The position numbers and the translations under genes were made by a program. Below, piece by piece: positions 54,122 through 62,965 of a DNA stretch of 64,000 nucleotides. Positions within the stretch are counted from its first letter, which is position 1; each line of letters starts with the position of its first letter. This DNA is from Desulfosporosinus shakirovi (GTDB lineage Bacteria; Bacillota; Desulfitobacteriia; Desulfitobacteriales; Desulfitobacteriaceae): NCBI RefSeq assembly GCF_020595055.1, contig NZ_JAJDOO010000009.1, positions 62,001-126,000 of the forward strand, read 5' to 3'. The notes beneath the pieces are model-generated. The model saw only the letters and a list, made by a program, of their open reading frames with translations. It ran no database searches and had not been told where the DNA came from.

Positions 54122-54170
54122 AAAAAGAGGTGGATATTTCATACAAAAATAAAAATATTCACCTCTTTTT
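54122..54170. terminator. bidirectional terminator after the second corrinoid gene
   Basis: Stem AAAAAGAGGTGGATATTT and its near-perfect complement around a 13-base loop. T runs on both sides. It separates the PocR/corrinoid pair from the kinase-MttB genes, which therefore need their own promoter in 53903-54121. Confidence 0.85.
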
Positions 54171-54823
54171 CAACGACTTTTTTTAGAGATTAGCTTCGTC
54201 AAGTTTTCAACTAAGAAGGCTCGTACTTCAAAGGCATCTTCGAAGTAATAGTCAGCGCCTATTCGCTTTGCAAAACCCGCGTCCACAGGGGCACCTCCCA
54301 CAATCACGACTAGGTTTTTGCGAATTCCCAATGATTCTAATTCGTCAATCACATCTTTCATCATAGTCATGGTGGTAGTGAGCAAGGCTGACATCATCAG
54401 AATGTGAGGTCTTTCTTTACGCACAGCACTGGCAAACTTTTTGGGGGTTACATCCACTCCCAGGTTAATAATCTCAATACCCGTGGCCATGACTAACATC
54501 TTGACTAGACTCAATCCAATGTCATGGAGATCTCCGGCTACTGTTCCCATAACGATTTTGCCGGTGCTTTTCTTTTCAGAACTCTCTAATAAGGGTTCCA
54601 CAAGACTTAAACCCGCATGCATTGCCCGAGAAGCCATGAGGACTTCAGGCACCATAACCCTTTGCTCGCGAAACTTCTCAGCCACGCGATCCATTCCGGC
54701 AATTAGACCTTTTTCCAGAACGGATTCCGCAGCAAACCCCTGCGCCAAAGCTCGTTGGGTCAAGACCATGCTTTGTTCAGCGTCCCCAGCAGCGATAGAT
54801 TTAATGATTCCTTGAAATACCAT
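54170..54823 (-). CDS. second corrinoid methyl-carrier protein
   Basis: A paralogue of the corrinoid protein encoded 3.5 kb further along. ATG 54823 has AAGGTGAG seven bases upstream; GTG 54832 is too close to that site. The 217 residues keep GDLHDIGLSLV (His100), SALLTTTMTMM and GGAPVDAGFA. No methyltransferase gene is next to it. It follows the PocR/AraC regulator gene by about 20 bases and a terminator ends this pair. Confidence 0.92.
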   Translation of the reverse strand: MVFQGIIKSIAAGDAEQSMVLTQRALAQGFAAESVLEKGLIAGMDRVAEKFREQRVMVPEVLMASRAMHAGLSLVEPLLESSEKKSTGKIVMGTVAGDLHDIGLSLVKMLVMATGIEIINLGVDVTPKKFASAVRKERPHILMMSALLTTTMTMMKDVIDELESLGIRKNLVVIVGGAPVDAGFAKRIGADYYFEDAFEVRAFLVENLTKLISKKSR

Positions 54824-54835
54824 AACTCTCACCTT

Positions 54836-56110
54836 CTAATACAAGCTGTTTTTATATGTAAGGGGAGTAACCCCGATATATTTCCTGAAGACTTTAGAAA
54901 AATAACTTTGGTTTTTAAAACCCACAGCTTTAGAGACTTGGGCAACACTGAATTCGGGTTTTTTCATAATTTCAACGGCTTGCTCCACTCTGACTCGGGT
55001 CAAGTAATCATTAATTGTACAGTCCAATTCTTCTCGAAACAACCTTGATAGATGAGAGGAACTGATAAAGAGGTGCTGAGCTACATCAGTTACTGTAAGA
55101 GGCAAAGCGTAGTTCTCCATAATAAAATCCCGAGCATTTTTAACTATAGCAATGTGTTTTTTATCTGCTAATGTAAATATACCCTCTAAGAAGGTTTCTA
55201 CAATCCTTTGAATTTTATAGAAAAACTTTTCAACTCGCTCAATACCCTCAATTTCCTTATTGAATTCCTTCAGAAGCCTCATAATACGCTCTGCATTTGC
55301 TCCCCCTTCTACTGCCGCCCTGGATGTCAAGGTCGCTAATTCGAGAATCCTGACTTTGACCGTTTCGAGATCTCCCACGGTTTTTGTATAAAGATCCGTC
55401 AAAAGACTTTGGAGAGTCTGATCGGCCCTTGTTCTATCTCCTAACCGAATATAGCGCAAAAACTTGCGCTCTTTCTTTAAATAATCGTCATAATCACTAA
55501 GATCCGGTAAATTTTTCCGCTTGCGTTCCTCAATTTCATGTCGGATTTGTTGTTGCTGCAATCGTGTTGCATCAATTTCCTCCAGACTATTGATGTTCCG
55601 TTTGACCAAATGGTTCACAACTACAAAAAGCATATCAGCAGCGGCTTGAGAGCGAGATGGCGAAACGACTTCAAGCTTACTCGCCATGCTTTTTAACTTT
55701 TCAAAACTCTCGATTCCAGCATTTAGTTTCTTCAGTTCCTGAAAGAAGAAGTGATCCGGTTCCCACATTAGTACTTGTCCGCAGATAATGCTTCCCAAAG
55801 AGACCCCTCGAATCATGATCGGGACAGCCCAGATAACTAACCCTGCATGGCAACGAAAGAAATAGGGTTCTTCCCACTTGGCAGCCTCAAAGCTGGCCCG
55901 CTTATAAGAATCCTGACATCTCCTTTCTCCCTCAGCTTGACAACGAATATAACGGCAAAATTCACTTCGTCCAAAGTTTCCCGGTACCGAAAAAGTCTCA
56001 CCCTCATTATTAATAGCCTCAATATGTAACCCTGTTGCGTTGTGAAAGCTACCCAAGCTTTCCTCGAGGTGTTTTGGATCCAGAAGGTCAGAATCTAATG
56101 GTTGGAGCAT
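54836..56110 (-). CDS. PocR-domain AraC-family regulator
   Basis: A transcription activator of about 424 residues. I start at ATG 56110, with GGAAGGA about 8 bases upstream; earlier ATGs at 56119 and 56167 have badly placed sites. The N-terminal PocR sensory domain (about 5-165) has FCRYIRC...GERRCQDSYKRA and HAGLVIWAVPIMIRGVSLGSIICGQ. A coiled linker follows, then two AraC HTH motifs at the end (LTVTDVAQHLFISSSHLSRLFREE, FSVAQVSKAVGFKNQSYFSKVFRKYIGVTP). PocR proteins sense propanediol or glycerol in pdu systems. Here the eut genes lie upstream and the corrinoid genes downstream. Confidence 0.88.
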   Translation of the reverse strand: MLQPLDSDLLDPKHLEESLGSFHNATGLHIEAINNEGETFSVPGNFGRSEFCRYIRCQAEGERRCQDSYKRASFEAAKWEEPYFFRCHAGLVIWAVPIMIRGVSLGSIICGQVLMWEPDHFFFQELKKLNAGIESFEKLKSMASKLEVVSPSRSQAAADMLFVVVNHLVKRNINSLEEIDATRLQQQQIRHEIEERKRKNLPDLSDYDDYLKKERKFLRYIRLGDRTRADQTLQSLLTDLYTKTVGDLETVKVRILELATLTSRAAVEGGANAERIMRLLKEFNKEIEGIERVEKFFYKIQRIVETFLEGIFTLADKKHIAIVKNARDFIMENYALPLTVTDVAQHLFISSSHLSRLFREELDCTINDYLTRVRVEQAVEIMKKPEFSVAQVSKAVGFKNQSYFSKVFRKYIGVTPLTYKNSLY

Positions 56111-56193
56111 TGAACTCATCCTTCCATAAAAGGATATCTTTAAAGAGAATAGATTTCGATCAAGCATTTATGAACGTCACAGAGCTCTATTAA

Positions 56194-57651
56194 TTACCGA
56201 TTAAAGACTAAGGTCTTCAAGACTACCGGTACAACTCGGCCGCCCATAAGAGGTTTACCGATATCAATATAATCACAATTATCCACTTCAAGCTGATCAA
56301 TGCAAATCACTTCAAGGGGTTTATTAACTGAAGCATTTATACACTGTCCCAAAACTTTCCCACAATCTGCTTCGACAACAAGTATGAGGGGTTTAGCTTT
56401 ACATAAGTAGTCATGCATGCCCAACAGCAACCCTTGAGCCAAGATATCTATATTTGCAAAGGACATGGTTCGCGGCCCTTTCATGGCTATAGCTACAATT
56501 CCTTCAAAGCGATCGACCTGGAGCCGAAGGATTTCCTTTTTAATGACTTCTGCTATGCTTTGAGGTGTTTCAGGAATCAAGGATGTAAATGGAGAAATAA
56601 CCATGACATTGCGAATAGGCAATGTATTTTCCTGAAGATGGATGGTACTGCCACTTAAATTGACCGACTGAGTTCCGGTTCCGATGACCGTTGCTCGTAC
56701 TGTCTCCTCAGGCTTTTCTAGGACAAACCCATCTCTCTCCAAACATACTTTAAGCTCCCAGCCGAGAAGCGGCCCAAAATCTCCGAAAGCTGTCACTTCC
56801 GCCATGGTCATCGGTCCATTTAAAGCATAGACATAGTCCGCTACCCCGCCGGAAATCATTACTTTTCGAATCGGGTGAGCTAACTGCAAGGGAGGGGTCA
56901 TAAGCAGTTCCTTGGTCAACTCAGTGTGCACAGATGTCTTGAGTACGTCCACAACACACCCAGCCATAGCCTTGACAATAGGACGAAGTTGAGGAAGAGT
57001 CACTCGTTCCCCTACCTGAAGCCTTTGTCCCCTATGTTTTAAAGCGGTTTCAGCCGGCTCAGAAATGTAAGTAATTCGGTCCCCCTGTCGCTCAAACTCT
57101 ATTAAGTGTCCGCCCACATTAAGGCAGGAAGAGTCAACAGCCTTACCTTCATGAAACATGGCATAGTTGGAGGTTCCGCCACCTACGTCGATATTGACTG
57201 TGACTTGATGCCTCTGGGCTGAATATAAGGCAGCTCCCGATCCCTTGCCCGCATAGATTGCCTCCAAATTAGCACCGGCAGTGGCCACGACGAAGTCACC
57301 CGCAAATCCAGCTAAAGCATCAATAATCGCCTTAGCATTTTCTTTCTTAGCCGTTTCCCCGGTAATAATCACTGCACCTGTGTCAATCATCTCAGGAGTC
57401 AGCCCAGCAGCCATATATTCAGTTTCCACAATCTTCGAGACCTCAACCGCATTAATCAAGTCGCGGTCTAAGAGGGGGGTAAAATAGATCCTGCTGCGAT
57501 GGATTACTTCTTTATCCGTAATTTCCACGCGAGGAACTAAAGTTCCTGAAGCAGTATTCTCGATAGTCAATTGGCTGATCACCAGTTGGGTAGTAGTGGT
57601 TCCAATGTCAATGCCCACACTCGTGATCCTTTGGTTAGTCGATTCGGGCAT
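56194..57651 (-). CDS. eutA: ethanolamine ammonia-lyase reactivating factor EutA
   Basis: Chaperone-like ATPase that removes damaged cobalamin from EutBC. The 485 residues have SVGIDIGTTTTQLVISQL, a second phosphate motif NIDVGGGTSNYAMF, and the family's EVIHRSRIYFTPL. It is the last eut gene in the run and comes 13 bases after eutC. It and the neighbouring eut genes show that ethanolamine is cleaved with adenosylcobalamin. Confidence 0.94.
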   Translation of the reverse strand: MPESTNQRITSVGIDIGTTTTQLVISQLTIENTASGTLVPRVEITDKEVIHRSRIYFTPLLDRDLINAVEVSKIVETEYMAAGLTPEMIDTGAVIITGETAKKENAKAIIDALAGFAGDFVVATAGANLEAIYAGKGSGAALYSAQRHQVTVNIDVGGGTSNYAMFHEGKAVDSSCLNVGGHLIEFERQGDRITYISEPAETALKHRGQRLQVGERVTLPQLRPIVKAMAGCVVDVLKTSVHTELTKELLMTPPLQLAHPIRKVMISGGVADYVYALNGPMTMAEVTAFGDFGPLLGWELKVCLERDGFVLEKPEETVRATVIGTGTQSVNLSGSTIHLQENTLPIRNVMVISPFTSLIPETPQSIAEVIKKEILRLQVDRFEGIVAIAMKGPRTMSFANIDILAQGLLLGMHDYLCKAKPLILVVEADCGKVLGQCINASVNKPLEVICIDQLEVDNCDYIDIGKPLMGGRVVPVVLKTLVFNR

Positions 57652-57664
57652 TTTGTCACCGCCC

Positions 57665-58573
57665 CTATTTTTGCTGGTTCAGCTTAACGCCACTCGCTTT
57701 GGCGGCCAGAATTTGTTGGATAACATCTGTAAGATGAGCCCCTGCTTCAGCAGGAGGGATTCCGCCCTTATGAATATTGGAGATAACCGTACGATCTGCT
57801 TCCACCGTATTTTCATTGGGTCGGTAAATCATATAAGCACTAAGGCTCTCGGCAGTTCCCAGTCCCGGTCGCTCTCCAATTAAGGAAATGATCACCTCAG
57901 AATTGACAATAGATGCTACATGATCCTGAACCCATACCCTCCCATTCTTCACGAAGAAGGGAGCTCCGACTTTTATTCCCGCAGATTTCAGCCCTTGGAT
58001 CAACGCCGGCAATAAATCTGGAATATTGGCCTCAATGGCAGTTGAACTTAGTCCGTCAACGATCAGAATCTGAACCTGGACATTCTTTTCACATTTTTCC
58101 GAGACTATTTTCACCGCTTCCTCCGATAAACGACGTCCCAAATCGGGTCTTTGTAAAAACTCATCTTTACTAGTAGCAGCACTTTGCACAGACATTAAGT
58201 TCATCCGTCGCAGAAATTCCTCAGAAACATCGAGAAATACTGCATCTTGAGCTACTGCATGATCTGCCAAAAATCTTAACAAGGACATAGTTTTGGGGCG
58301 AGTTCCGGCTCTGCCAATTCCGATCCGAGCTGGGGTCAACTTCTTCATAGCCTTAACCGCATCTGCATTAAATGGGTTTGAAATCTGCATTTCTTCTTGA
58401 GGAGGGAATGTAACCATCTCCTCGGACTCTGTGTTAGGGACTAAAGGCGTATCCATCATCGCCGCCGCCATCACCTGGTCTTTCCCCTTATGTGAAAGCA
58501 GCCCTTTCTTAGCCAGTTCTTCCATAACACTTTGGATAATGACTTTCTCTAATTCATTATTCGCGACTGTCAC
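57665..58573 (-). CDS. eutC: ethanolamine ammonia-lyase small subunit EutC
   Basis: Small subunit of the adenosylcobalamin-dependent lyase that turns ethanolamine into acetaldehyde and ammonia. A GTG start at 58573 follows GGGGAGG. The 302 residues include an N-terminal extension (about 1-65) used in other EutC proteins for compartment targeting. The core has ARIGIGRAGTRPKT, VQILIVDGLSSTAIEAN and GERPGLGTAESLSAYMIYRP. Confidence 0.95.
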   Translation of the reverse strand: MTVANNELEKVIIQSVMEELAKKGLLSHKGKDQVMAAAMMDTPLVPNTESEEMVTFPPQEEMQISNPFNADAVKAMKKLTPARIGIGRAGTRPKTMSLLRFLADHAVAQDAVFLDVSEEFLRRMNLMSVQSAATSKDEFLQRPDLGRRLSEEAVKIVSEKCEKNVQVQILIVDGLSSTAIEANIPDLLPALIQGLKSAGIKVGAPFFVKNGRVWVQDHVASIVNSEVIISLIGERPGLGTAESLSAYMIYRPNENTVEADRTVISNIHKGGIPPAEAGAHLTDVIQQILAAKASGVKLNQQK

Positions 58574-58588
58574 CTGGATTCGCCTCCC

Positions 58589-59953
58589 CTATTTATCAAA
58601 AATGGATGGGTCTCCGGCTCTCTCTGTCAGTTTGCCCTTTGCTAAAATGCCCATTTTTTCCAACCACTTCTCAAACTCAGGAAGCGGCCGCAACCCTAAG
58701 ATTTCCCGGGTACTAGCGTCATCATGGTAACTGGTATCCTGATAGCTCAGCATAACATCGTCGCCGCCCGGAACTCCCATGAAGAAGTTTGAACCAGCCA
58801 TAGCGCAGAGGAGAGTTCCCATTTCCTGATCATTTTGGTCTGCTTTCATATGGTTTGTATAACAGGGAGCAATCCCCATCGGCAACCCATGCAGCTTACC
58901 CATGAATAAATCTTCCAAGTCTGCCCTGATTACTTCTCGACCTGAATAAATCGTCTCAGGCCCAATAAATCCAGAAACATTGTTAGTCATAAACGGATGA
59001 TATCCGCGTGCATATCCATAAGTTCTTGCTTCCAGCGTCATCATATCTACGCCGAGGTGAGCATCCAGAGAAACCTCTGAACCCTGTCCGGTTTCGAAAT
59101 ACATAAGATTAGGCCCTGTCGCCGTTCCTTTACGCTGTGCTAAAGCAAAGGCCTCATCAAGAATGGCGGCATTTACACCAAAGGCATCATTAGCTTTTTG
59201 AGTTCCGGCAATACTTTGGAAAACCAAGTCTACAGGAGCACCTTTTTCAATAGCTTTAATCTGTGTTGTTACATGAGCCAGAACACAGTTTTGAGTTGGT
59301 ATTTCCCATTTTATCATGAAGTTCTTAACCGTATCTAAGAGGCGAGTGACCGTCTCTACATTGTCTTCCACCGGATTAATTCCGATGACTGCATCCCCTG
59401 AGCCATAGGCTAATCCTTCTTTGAGGGAAGCCAGCATCCCTTCTATATTGTCGGTTGGGTGATTGGGCTGGCAGCGGAAAGCCAAAGTTCCGGGCACACC
59501 GAGCGTCGTATTACAGTGAGATTGAACGCGCATCTTCTTCGACCCAAAGACAAGGTCCATAGTAGACATTAACTTAGCCACAGCAGCAATCATTTCACTC
59601 GTAAGACCACGACTTATGTGAGTTAAGTCTTCTCCTGTTGTCTTATGGTCTAAAATATACTCTCGCAAATAACCGACCGTCCAACTTTTGATCTCTTGAT
59701 AGATTCTTAAGTTGAGTCCATCATAAATTGCTCGAGTGACTTCATCCTCTTCGTAGGGAATGACCGGGTTATTGTAAATGTCCTCAAGGGTAAGATTACT
59801 GAGAACCAATTTTGCTGCCACTCGTTCAGAAGCTGATTTCGCAGCAATTCCGACCAGTTCATCACCGGACTTCTCTTCATTGGCCTTAGCCATCACTTCT
59901 TTAAGACTTTGGAATGCAAAAATTTTATTGTAAACTTTCGCCTTTAAAATCAT
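58589..59953 (-). CDS. eutB: ethanolamine ammonia-lyase large subunit EutB
   Basis: Large catalytic subunit of ethanolamine ammonia-lyase, a TIM barrel that binds ethanolamine and cobalamin. I start at ATG 59953 (MILKAKVYNK) with GGGGGAT upstream; an in-frame TTG 15 bases earlier lies on that site. The 454 residues have LTHISRGLTSEMIAAVAKLM, GDAVIGINPVEDN, FQSIAGTQKANDAFG and MYFETGQGSEVSLDAHLGVDMMT. Length is normal. Confidence 0.96.
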   Translation of the reverse strand: MILKAKVYNKIFAFQSLKEVMAKANEEKSGDELVGIAAKSASERVAAKLVLSNLTLEDIYNNPVIPYEEDEVTRAIYDGLNLRIYQEIKSWTVGYLREYILDHKTTGEDLTHISRGLTSEMIAAVAKLMSTMDLVFGSKKMRVQSHCNTTLGVPGTLAFRCQPNHPTDNIEGMLASLKEGLAYGSGDAVIGINPVEDNVETVTRLLDTVKNFMIKWEIPTQNCVLAHVTTQIKAIEKGAPVDLVFQSIAGTQKANDAFGVNAAILDEAFALAQRKGTATGPNLMYFETGQGSEVSLDAHLGVDMMTLEARTYGYARGYHPFMTNNVSGFIGPETIYSGREVIRADLEDLFMGKLHGLPMGIAPCYTNHMKADQNDQEMGTLLCAMAGSNFFMGVPGGDDVMLSYQDTSYHDDASTREILGLRPLPEFEKWLEKMGILAKGKLTERAGDPSIFDK

Positions 59954-59983
59954 CGAACGATCCCCCAATCTGACATAATGTCC

Positions 59984-60658
59984 TTAATCGCAAAAATCTG
60001 CCCAGTTAGCTGGGTAGGTAGCATAGAAAACTTTACAAAAGGTCGGAGAGGAAAAGACCACTTGGCTTCCCTTTGGAATATAAACCACATCTCCCTGTTT
60101 AGCGCGAAAGACTTGCCCCTCGACTTCAAGTACAAACTCTCCCTCTATGACGTAATCCACTTCATCATAATTTAGAAACCATGGCAGCTTAGAATGATCA
60201 AAGGTCATAAAACCTGAGGCAAGATTTCCCACACGTGAGTCGATGACGTCCACGAGTCCCACCTTTTGCCCCGGAGGAGCTTCCGGAAAGGGCTGGATCA
60301 CCACAGTTTCCCCTTTGACATGGGTTGCTTTAGGGTTTTCACAGGCGGGTTTGAGAACCTCACCGAGAATTCTTTGCACCGCTTTTTTCAAGTCATCGCA
60401 TTGGCTTTCTGCGTCTGTGGCAACTTCAGAGGAAACGCTGACTTTATTAAAACCAGACTGTGAATTCACTTGTTGTCCTGCCGATTGCCCTATAACATTA
60501 TGACCTATGATTTCTTGTCTGCCTTTGCTAATAGTTATTCCCAACTCTTTGGCCAGATCTTTGGCGGAGGGAGTCAGTACACTGTCTTCTTCCAAGACTA
60601 TATTTTTATCAAATTTGGCCAAATCTCGTAAAACCGCTGCCGAGATAAATCGTCCCAT
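59984..60658 (-). CDS. eutQ: ethanolamine utilization protein EutQ
   Basis: EutQ-type cupin, 224 residues. The C-terminal cupin domain (about 130-224) has SGFMTFDHSKLPWFLNYDEVDYVIEGEF and GDVVYIPKGSQV. The N-terminal part has ITISKGRQEI, then a variable Ser/Gln-rich linker (about 58-80). EutQ is reported to have acetate kinase activity in Salmonella, so it could help turn acetyl-phosphate into ATP with the PduL-like enzyme. AAGGAGG precedes the ATG. Confidence 0.9.
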   Translation of the reverse strand: MGRFISAAVLRDLAKFDKNIVLEEDSVLTPSAKDLAKELGITISKGRQEIIGHNVIGQSAGQQVNSQSGFNKVSVSSEVATDAESQCDDLKKAVQRILGEVLKPACENPKATHVKGETVVIQPFPEAPPGQKVGLVDVIDSRVGNLASGFMTFDHSKLPWFLNYDEVDYVIEGEFVLEVEGQVFRAKQGDVVYIPKGSQVVFSSPTFCKVFYATYPANWADFCD

Positions 60659-60765
60659 AGTACACCTCCTTAAAATAGAAGTCAGTAGTCAAAGGCCAGA
60701 GGTCCGAAGTTGGAACATTGAGCTTTGTGCTCATGCCTTTTGCCTCATACATCTGCTTCCTATTA

Positions 60766-61314
60766 TTACATCAAACTTTCAATCAATTGCTTCGCGGGTC
60801 TTGGTATGACGACTTGACGGATGAGAAGTCCTTTATCACTCGCCAAAGCGCTTCCTTCTTCGACTGCTGCTTTAACGGAGGCTACTTCTCCGGTGAGCAG
60901 TGTGTAGCTTTTGCCGCCGATTCCAAAGGCCAGATGGATGAGCAGAGGCTCGACGTCACCAGCTTTTACGGCTGCATCCGCGGATTCAATTAGGGATGCC
61001 ACACTATAGGTTTCGATAATCCCTAAGGCTTTAATGTCCTTTAATGTGTTGGCGCGTCCCATGGCAGGCAATATGGAAGGATGGACATTGGGGATGACGA
61101 AGGAATCCACCACGGTCTCTGCTCCTAAGTCGACTCCGGCGTTCACGGACTGCTGCACCCCTGATACATCTCCGCTGACCATGACGATGTACTTTCCCGG
61201 ACAGATGGTTTTGGCTGCTAAAATGGTCACGTCGGCTGTTTTGGTCATGATATCAGCACATTCTATGCCTTGTGCTATACTTGTTAATTCTACCAGCCCT
61301 ATGGCATGAATCAT
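60766..61314 (-). CDS. pduT: microcompartment shell protein, PduT-like double BMC domain
   Basis: Tandem-BMC shell protein of 182 residues forming pseudohexamers. The first domain starts AIGLVELTSIAQGIECADIM; the second starts ALGIIETYSVASLIESADAA. Cys38 in KTICPGKY matches the cysteine that holds a [4Fe-4S] cluster in the trimer centre of PduT. It overlaps the pduS-like gene by 4 bases (ATGA), which ties the two functionally as in pdu operons: electrons from PduS may cross the shell through PduT. Confidence 0.92.
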   Translation of the reverse strand: MIHAIGLVELTSIAQGIECADIMTKTADVTILAAKTICPGKYIVMVSGDVSGVQQSVNAGVDLGAETVVDSFVIPNVHPSILPAMGRANTLKDIKALGIIETYSVASLIESADAAVKAGDVEPLLIHLAFGIGGKSYTLLTGEVASVKAAVEEGSALASDKGLLIRQVVIPRPAKQLIESLM

Positions 61315-62654
61315 TTGGCTGCACCACCTTTCCCTATCGTTATGGCTTGAGGGGTGATTTGAGTCACGGTTCCCTCAAGGCTAGCGTGAACTTTTGCTCC
61401 CAGTGCTCCTTCTGGGATTTCTCCGATAAGTTGTCCAACAGAAACAAGGTCTCCGACTTTGACAGCAGGGACTGCAGGAGCACCAATGTGTTGCTGCAAC
61501 TTTAGTACGACTTCGTCGGGTTCATATATGTCTAAGGATAAAGGGGCTTCCTTATACCATGGTCGAAGTCTTAAGCGATCCATCAGACGGGCAGATGGAA
61601 TTAAACGGTGTTTGGCCATCGGGTCTTCCTTCCCGAGTTCTCCTTGATATTTGATGCCCTTGGCTCGGAGCTCTGCTTTTAAGGCGATATTCACTCGCAG
61701 CGGTGAGATTCCCACCGGACAAGCATAAGCTTCACACACACCACACTCAGAACAAGTTAAGGCACTGGTTACCAACAACGGATCTCCGATGTTTTTGTAG
61801 TTCACCGCACGGATAAGTCGGTGGGGAGAAAGTTCGTGTCCAATTATGTGTCTCGGGCAAAGCTCGGTACAGAAACTGCACTGTTCACAGACGGTTTTGG
61901 CTATGCGCAAAATGTTATCGACGGTCATTCGTTTACGTTGGATGAGCATATGATTGTTTGGCAAGGCTATCAGCCCGCCTGTGGTTTTGGTGACAGGGGC
62001 TGAAAGGTCGGTGATGAGGGTTCCCATCATCGGTCCTCCATTGATATAGGATAGATCCTCGCTTCCGCCGCCGGCCAGTGCGAGGACATCTCGTATAGAC
62101 GTTCCGATGGGGAGGGTGACAGTAATAGGATTTTTGACGGCTCCTGTGACAGTGAGAGTCCGTGTGGTAACAGGGGTTCCGTCGACAGCTTTGGCGACAT
62201 TGATCAGGGTCTGTACGTTATTGACAACGACTCCGATGTTCAAGGGTATTCCACCCGGTGGAACTCGCCTCCCGGTGGTTAACCAGATGGTGATGACTTC
62301 GTCTCCTGCCGGATAGATATCGGGCATAATAGAAATCCCTAGGTTGTCTTTGTTCCTGATATAGGGTTGTAAGGCTGCTATGGCATCCTTGTATTTAGCT
62401 TTTAAGGCAATGATCCCTTTTTGGGCACCCGTCGACTCCATGGCTAGGGTTAAGCCTTTAACGAGAAGCTCCGGATAGCGGGCTGCCAGTTGTTGGTCGG
62501 TTTTAAGCAAGGGCTCACATTCTGCCGCATTGACAATGACTATCTCTGCTTGGGCAGAAAGCTTGACATGGGTTGGAAATCCAGCTCCGCCTGCGCCAAC
62601 GACACCAGCATCTCGAACTTTCCCACTTATCTCTTTCTTCTTTATCTCACTCAT
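61311..62654 (-). CDS. pduS: PduS-like RnfC-related iron-sulfur flavoprotein
   Basis: Cobalamin-reductase type enzyme of microcompartments. I start at ATG 62654; a GTG four codons upstream is the alternative. The 447 residues have the NADH/FMN-binding motif GAGGAGFPTHVKL, an SLBB part, and two [4Fe-4S] motifs CEQCSFCTELCP and CSECGVCEAYACPVG. The C-terminal region (VKVGDLVSVGQLIGE...AKVHASLEGTV) is barrel-sandwich like. It probably keeps cobalamin reduced inside the shell for EutBC. Confidence 0.92.
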   Translation of the reverse strand: MSEIKKKEISGKVRDAGVVGAGGAGFPTHVKLSAQAEIVIVNAAECEPLLKTDQQLAARYPELLVKGLTLAMESTGAQKGIIALKAKYKDAIAALQPYIRNKDNLGISIMPDIYPAGDEVITIWLTTGRRVPPGGIPLNIGVVVNNVQTLINVAKAVDGTPVTTRTLTVTGAVKNPITVTLPIGTSIRDVLALAGGGSEDLSYINGGPMMGTLITDLSAPVTKTTGGLIALPNNHMLIQRKRMTVDNILRIAKTVCEQCSFCTELCPRHIIGHELSPHRLIRAVNYKNIGDPLLVTSALTCSECGVCEAYACPVGISPLRVNIALKAELRAKGIKYQGELGKEDPMAKHRLIPSARLMDRLRLRPWYKEAPLSLDIYEPDEVVLKLQQHIGAPAVPAVKVGDLVSVGQLIGEIPEGALGAKVHASLEGTVTQITPQAITIGKGGAAK

Positions 62655-62671
62655 TTTTTCACCCACTTAGC

Positions 62672-62965
62672 TCACGCTTCAAAGGTTTCTTTATCGATGA
62701 TGCCTACAATAGTTGCATCGATGGGGATGCTATTATTTGCCAGACCCTGCCTGGCCGAGGAACCGCTGGCTACCATGACAATTTCGTCTTCTCCGGCTCC
62801 GATTTGGTCTGCAGCGATTAGGGAATTCCCAAATTCCTGAAGTCTTGGTGTTCCATCCTCTTGATAAGAGAGGGTGACCGGTTGGACAACGAGGAACTTC
62901 AAGCCACGCAAGGATTCTTCTTTACGGGTTGACCAGACATTTCCTATGACACGTGCTAGGATCAT
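62672..62965 (-). CDS. eutN: microcompartment vertex protein EutN/CcmL
   Basis: Pentamer-forming shell protein closing the corners of the compartment. ATG 62965 has AAGGAGGAAGG upstream. The 97 residues match the family: MILARVIGNVWSTRKEESL, GLKFLVVQPV, AADQIGAGEDEIVMVASGSSARQ and AIDATIVGIID. Its start overlaps the end of the preceding flavoprotein gene by four bases. Confidence 0.94.
   Translation of the reverse strand: MILARVIGNVWSTRKEESLRGLKFLVVQPVTLSYQEDGTPRLQEFGNSLIAADQIGAGEDEIVMVASGSSARQGLANNSIPIDATIVGIIDKETFEA

Noticed and set aside
54836-56167. Longer start (56167) for the PocR/AraC regulator
   Set aside because: No ribosome site there, and GGAAGGA is spaced for ATG 56110; kept only as an alternative.
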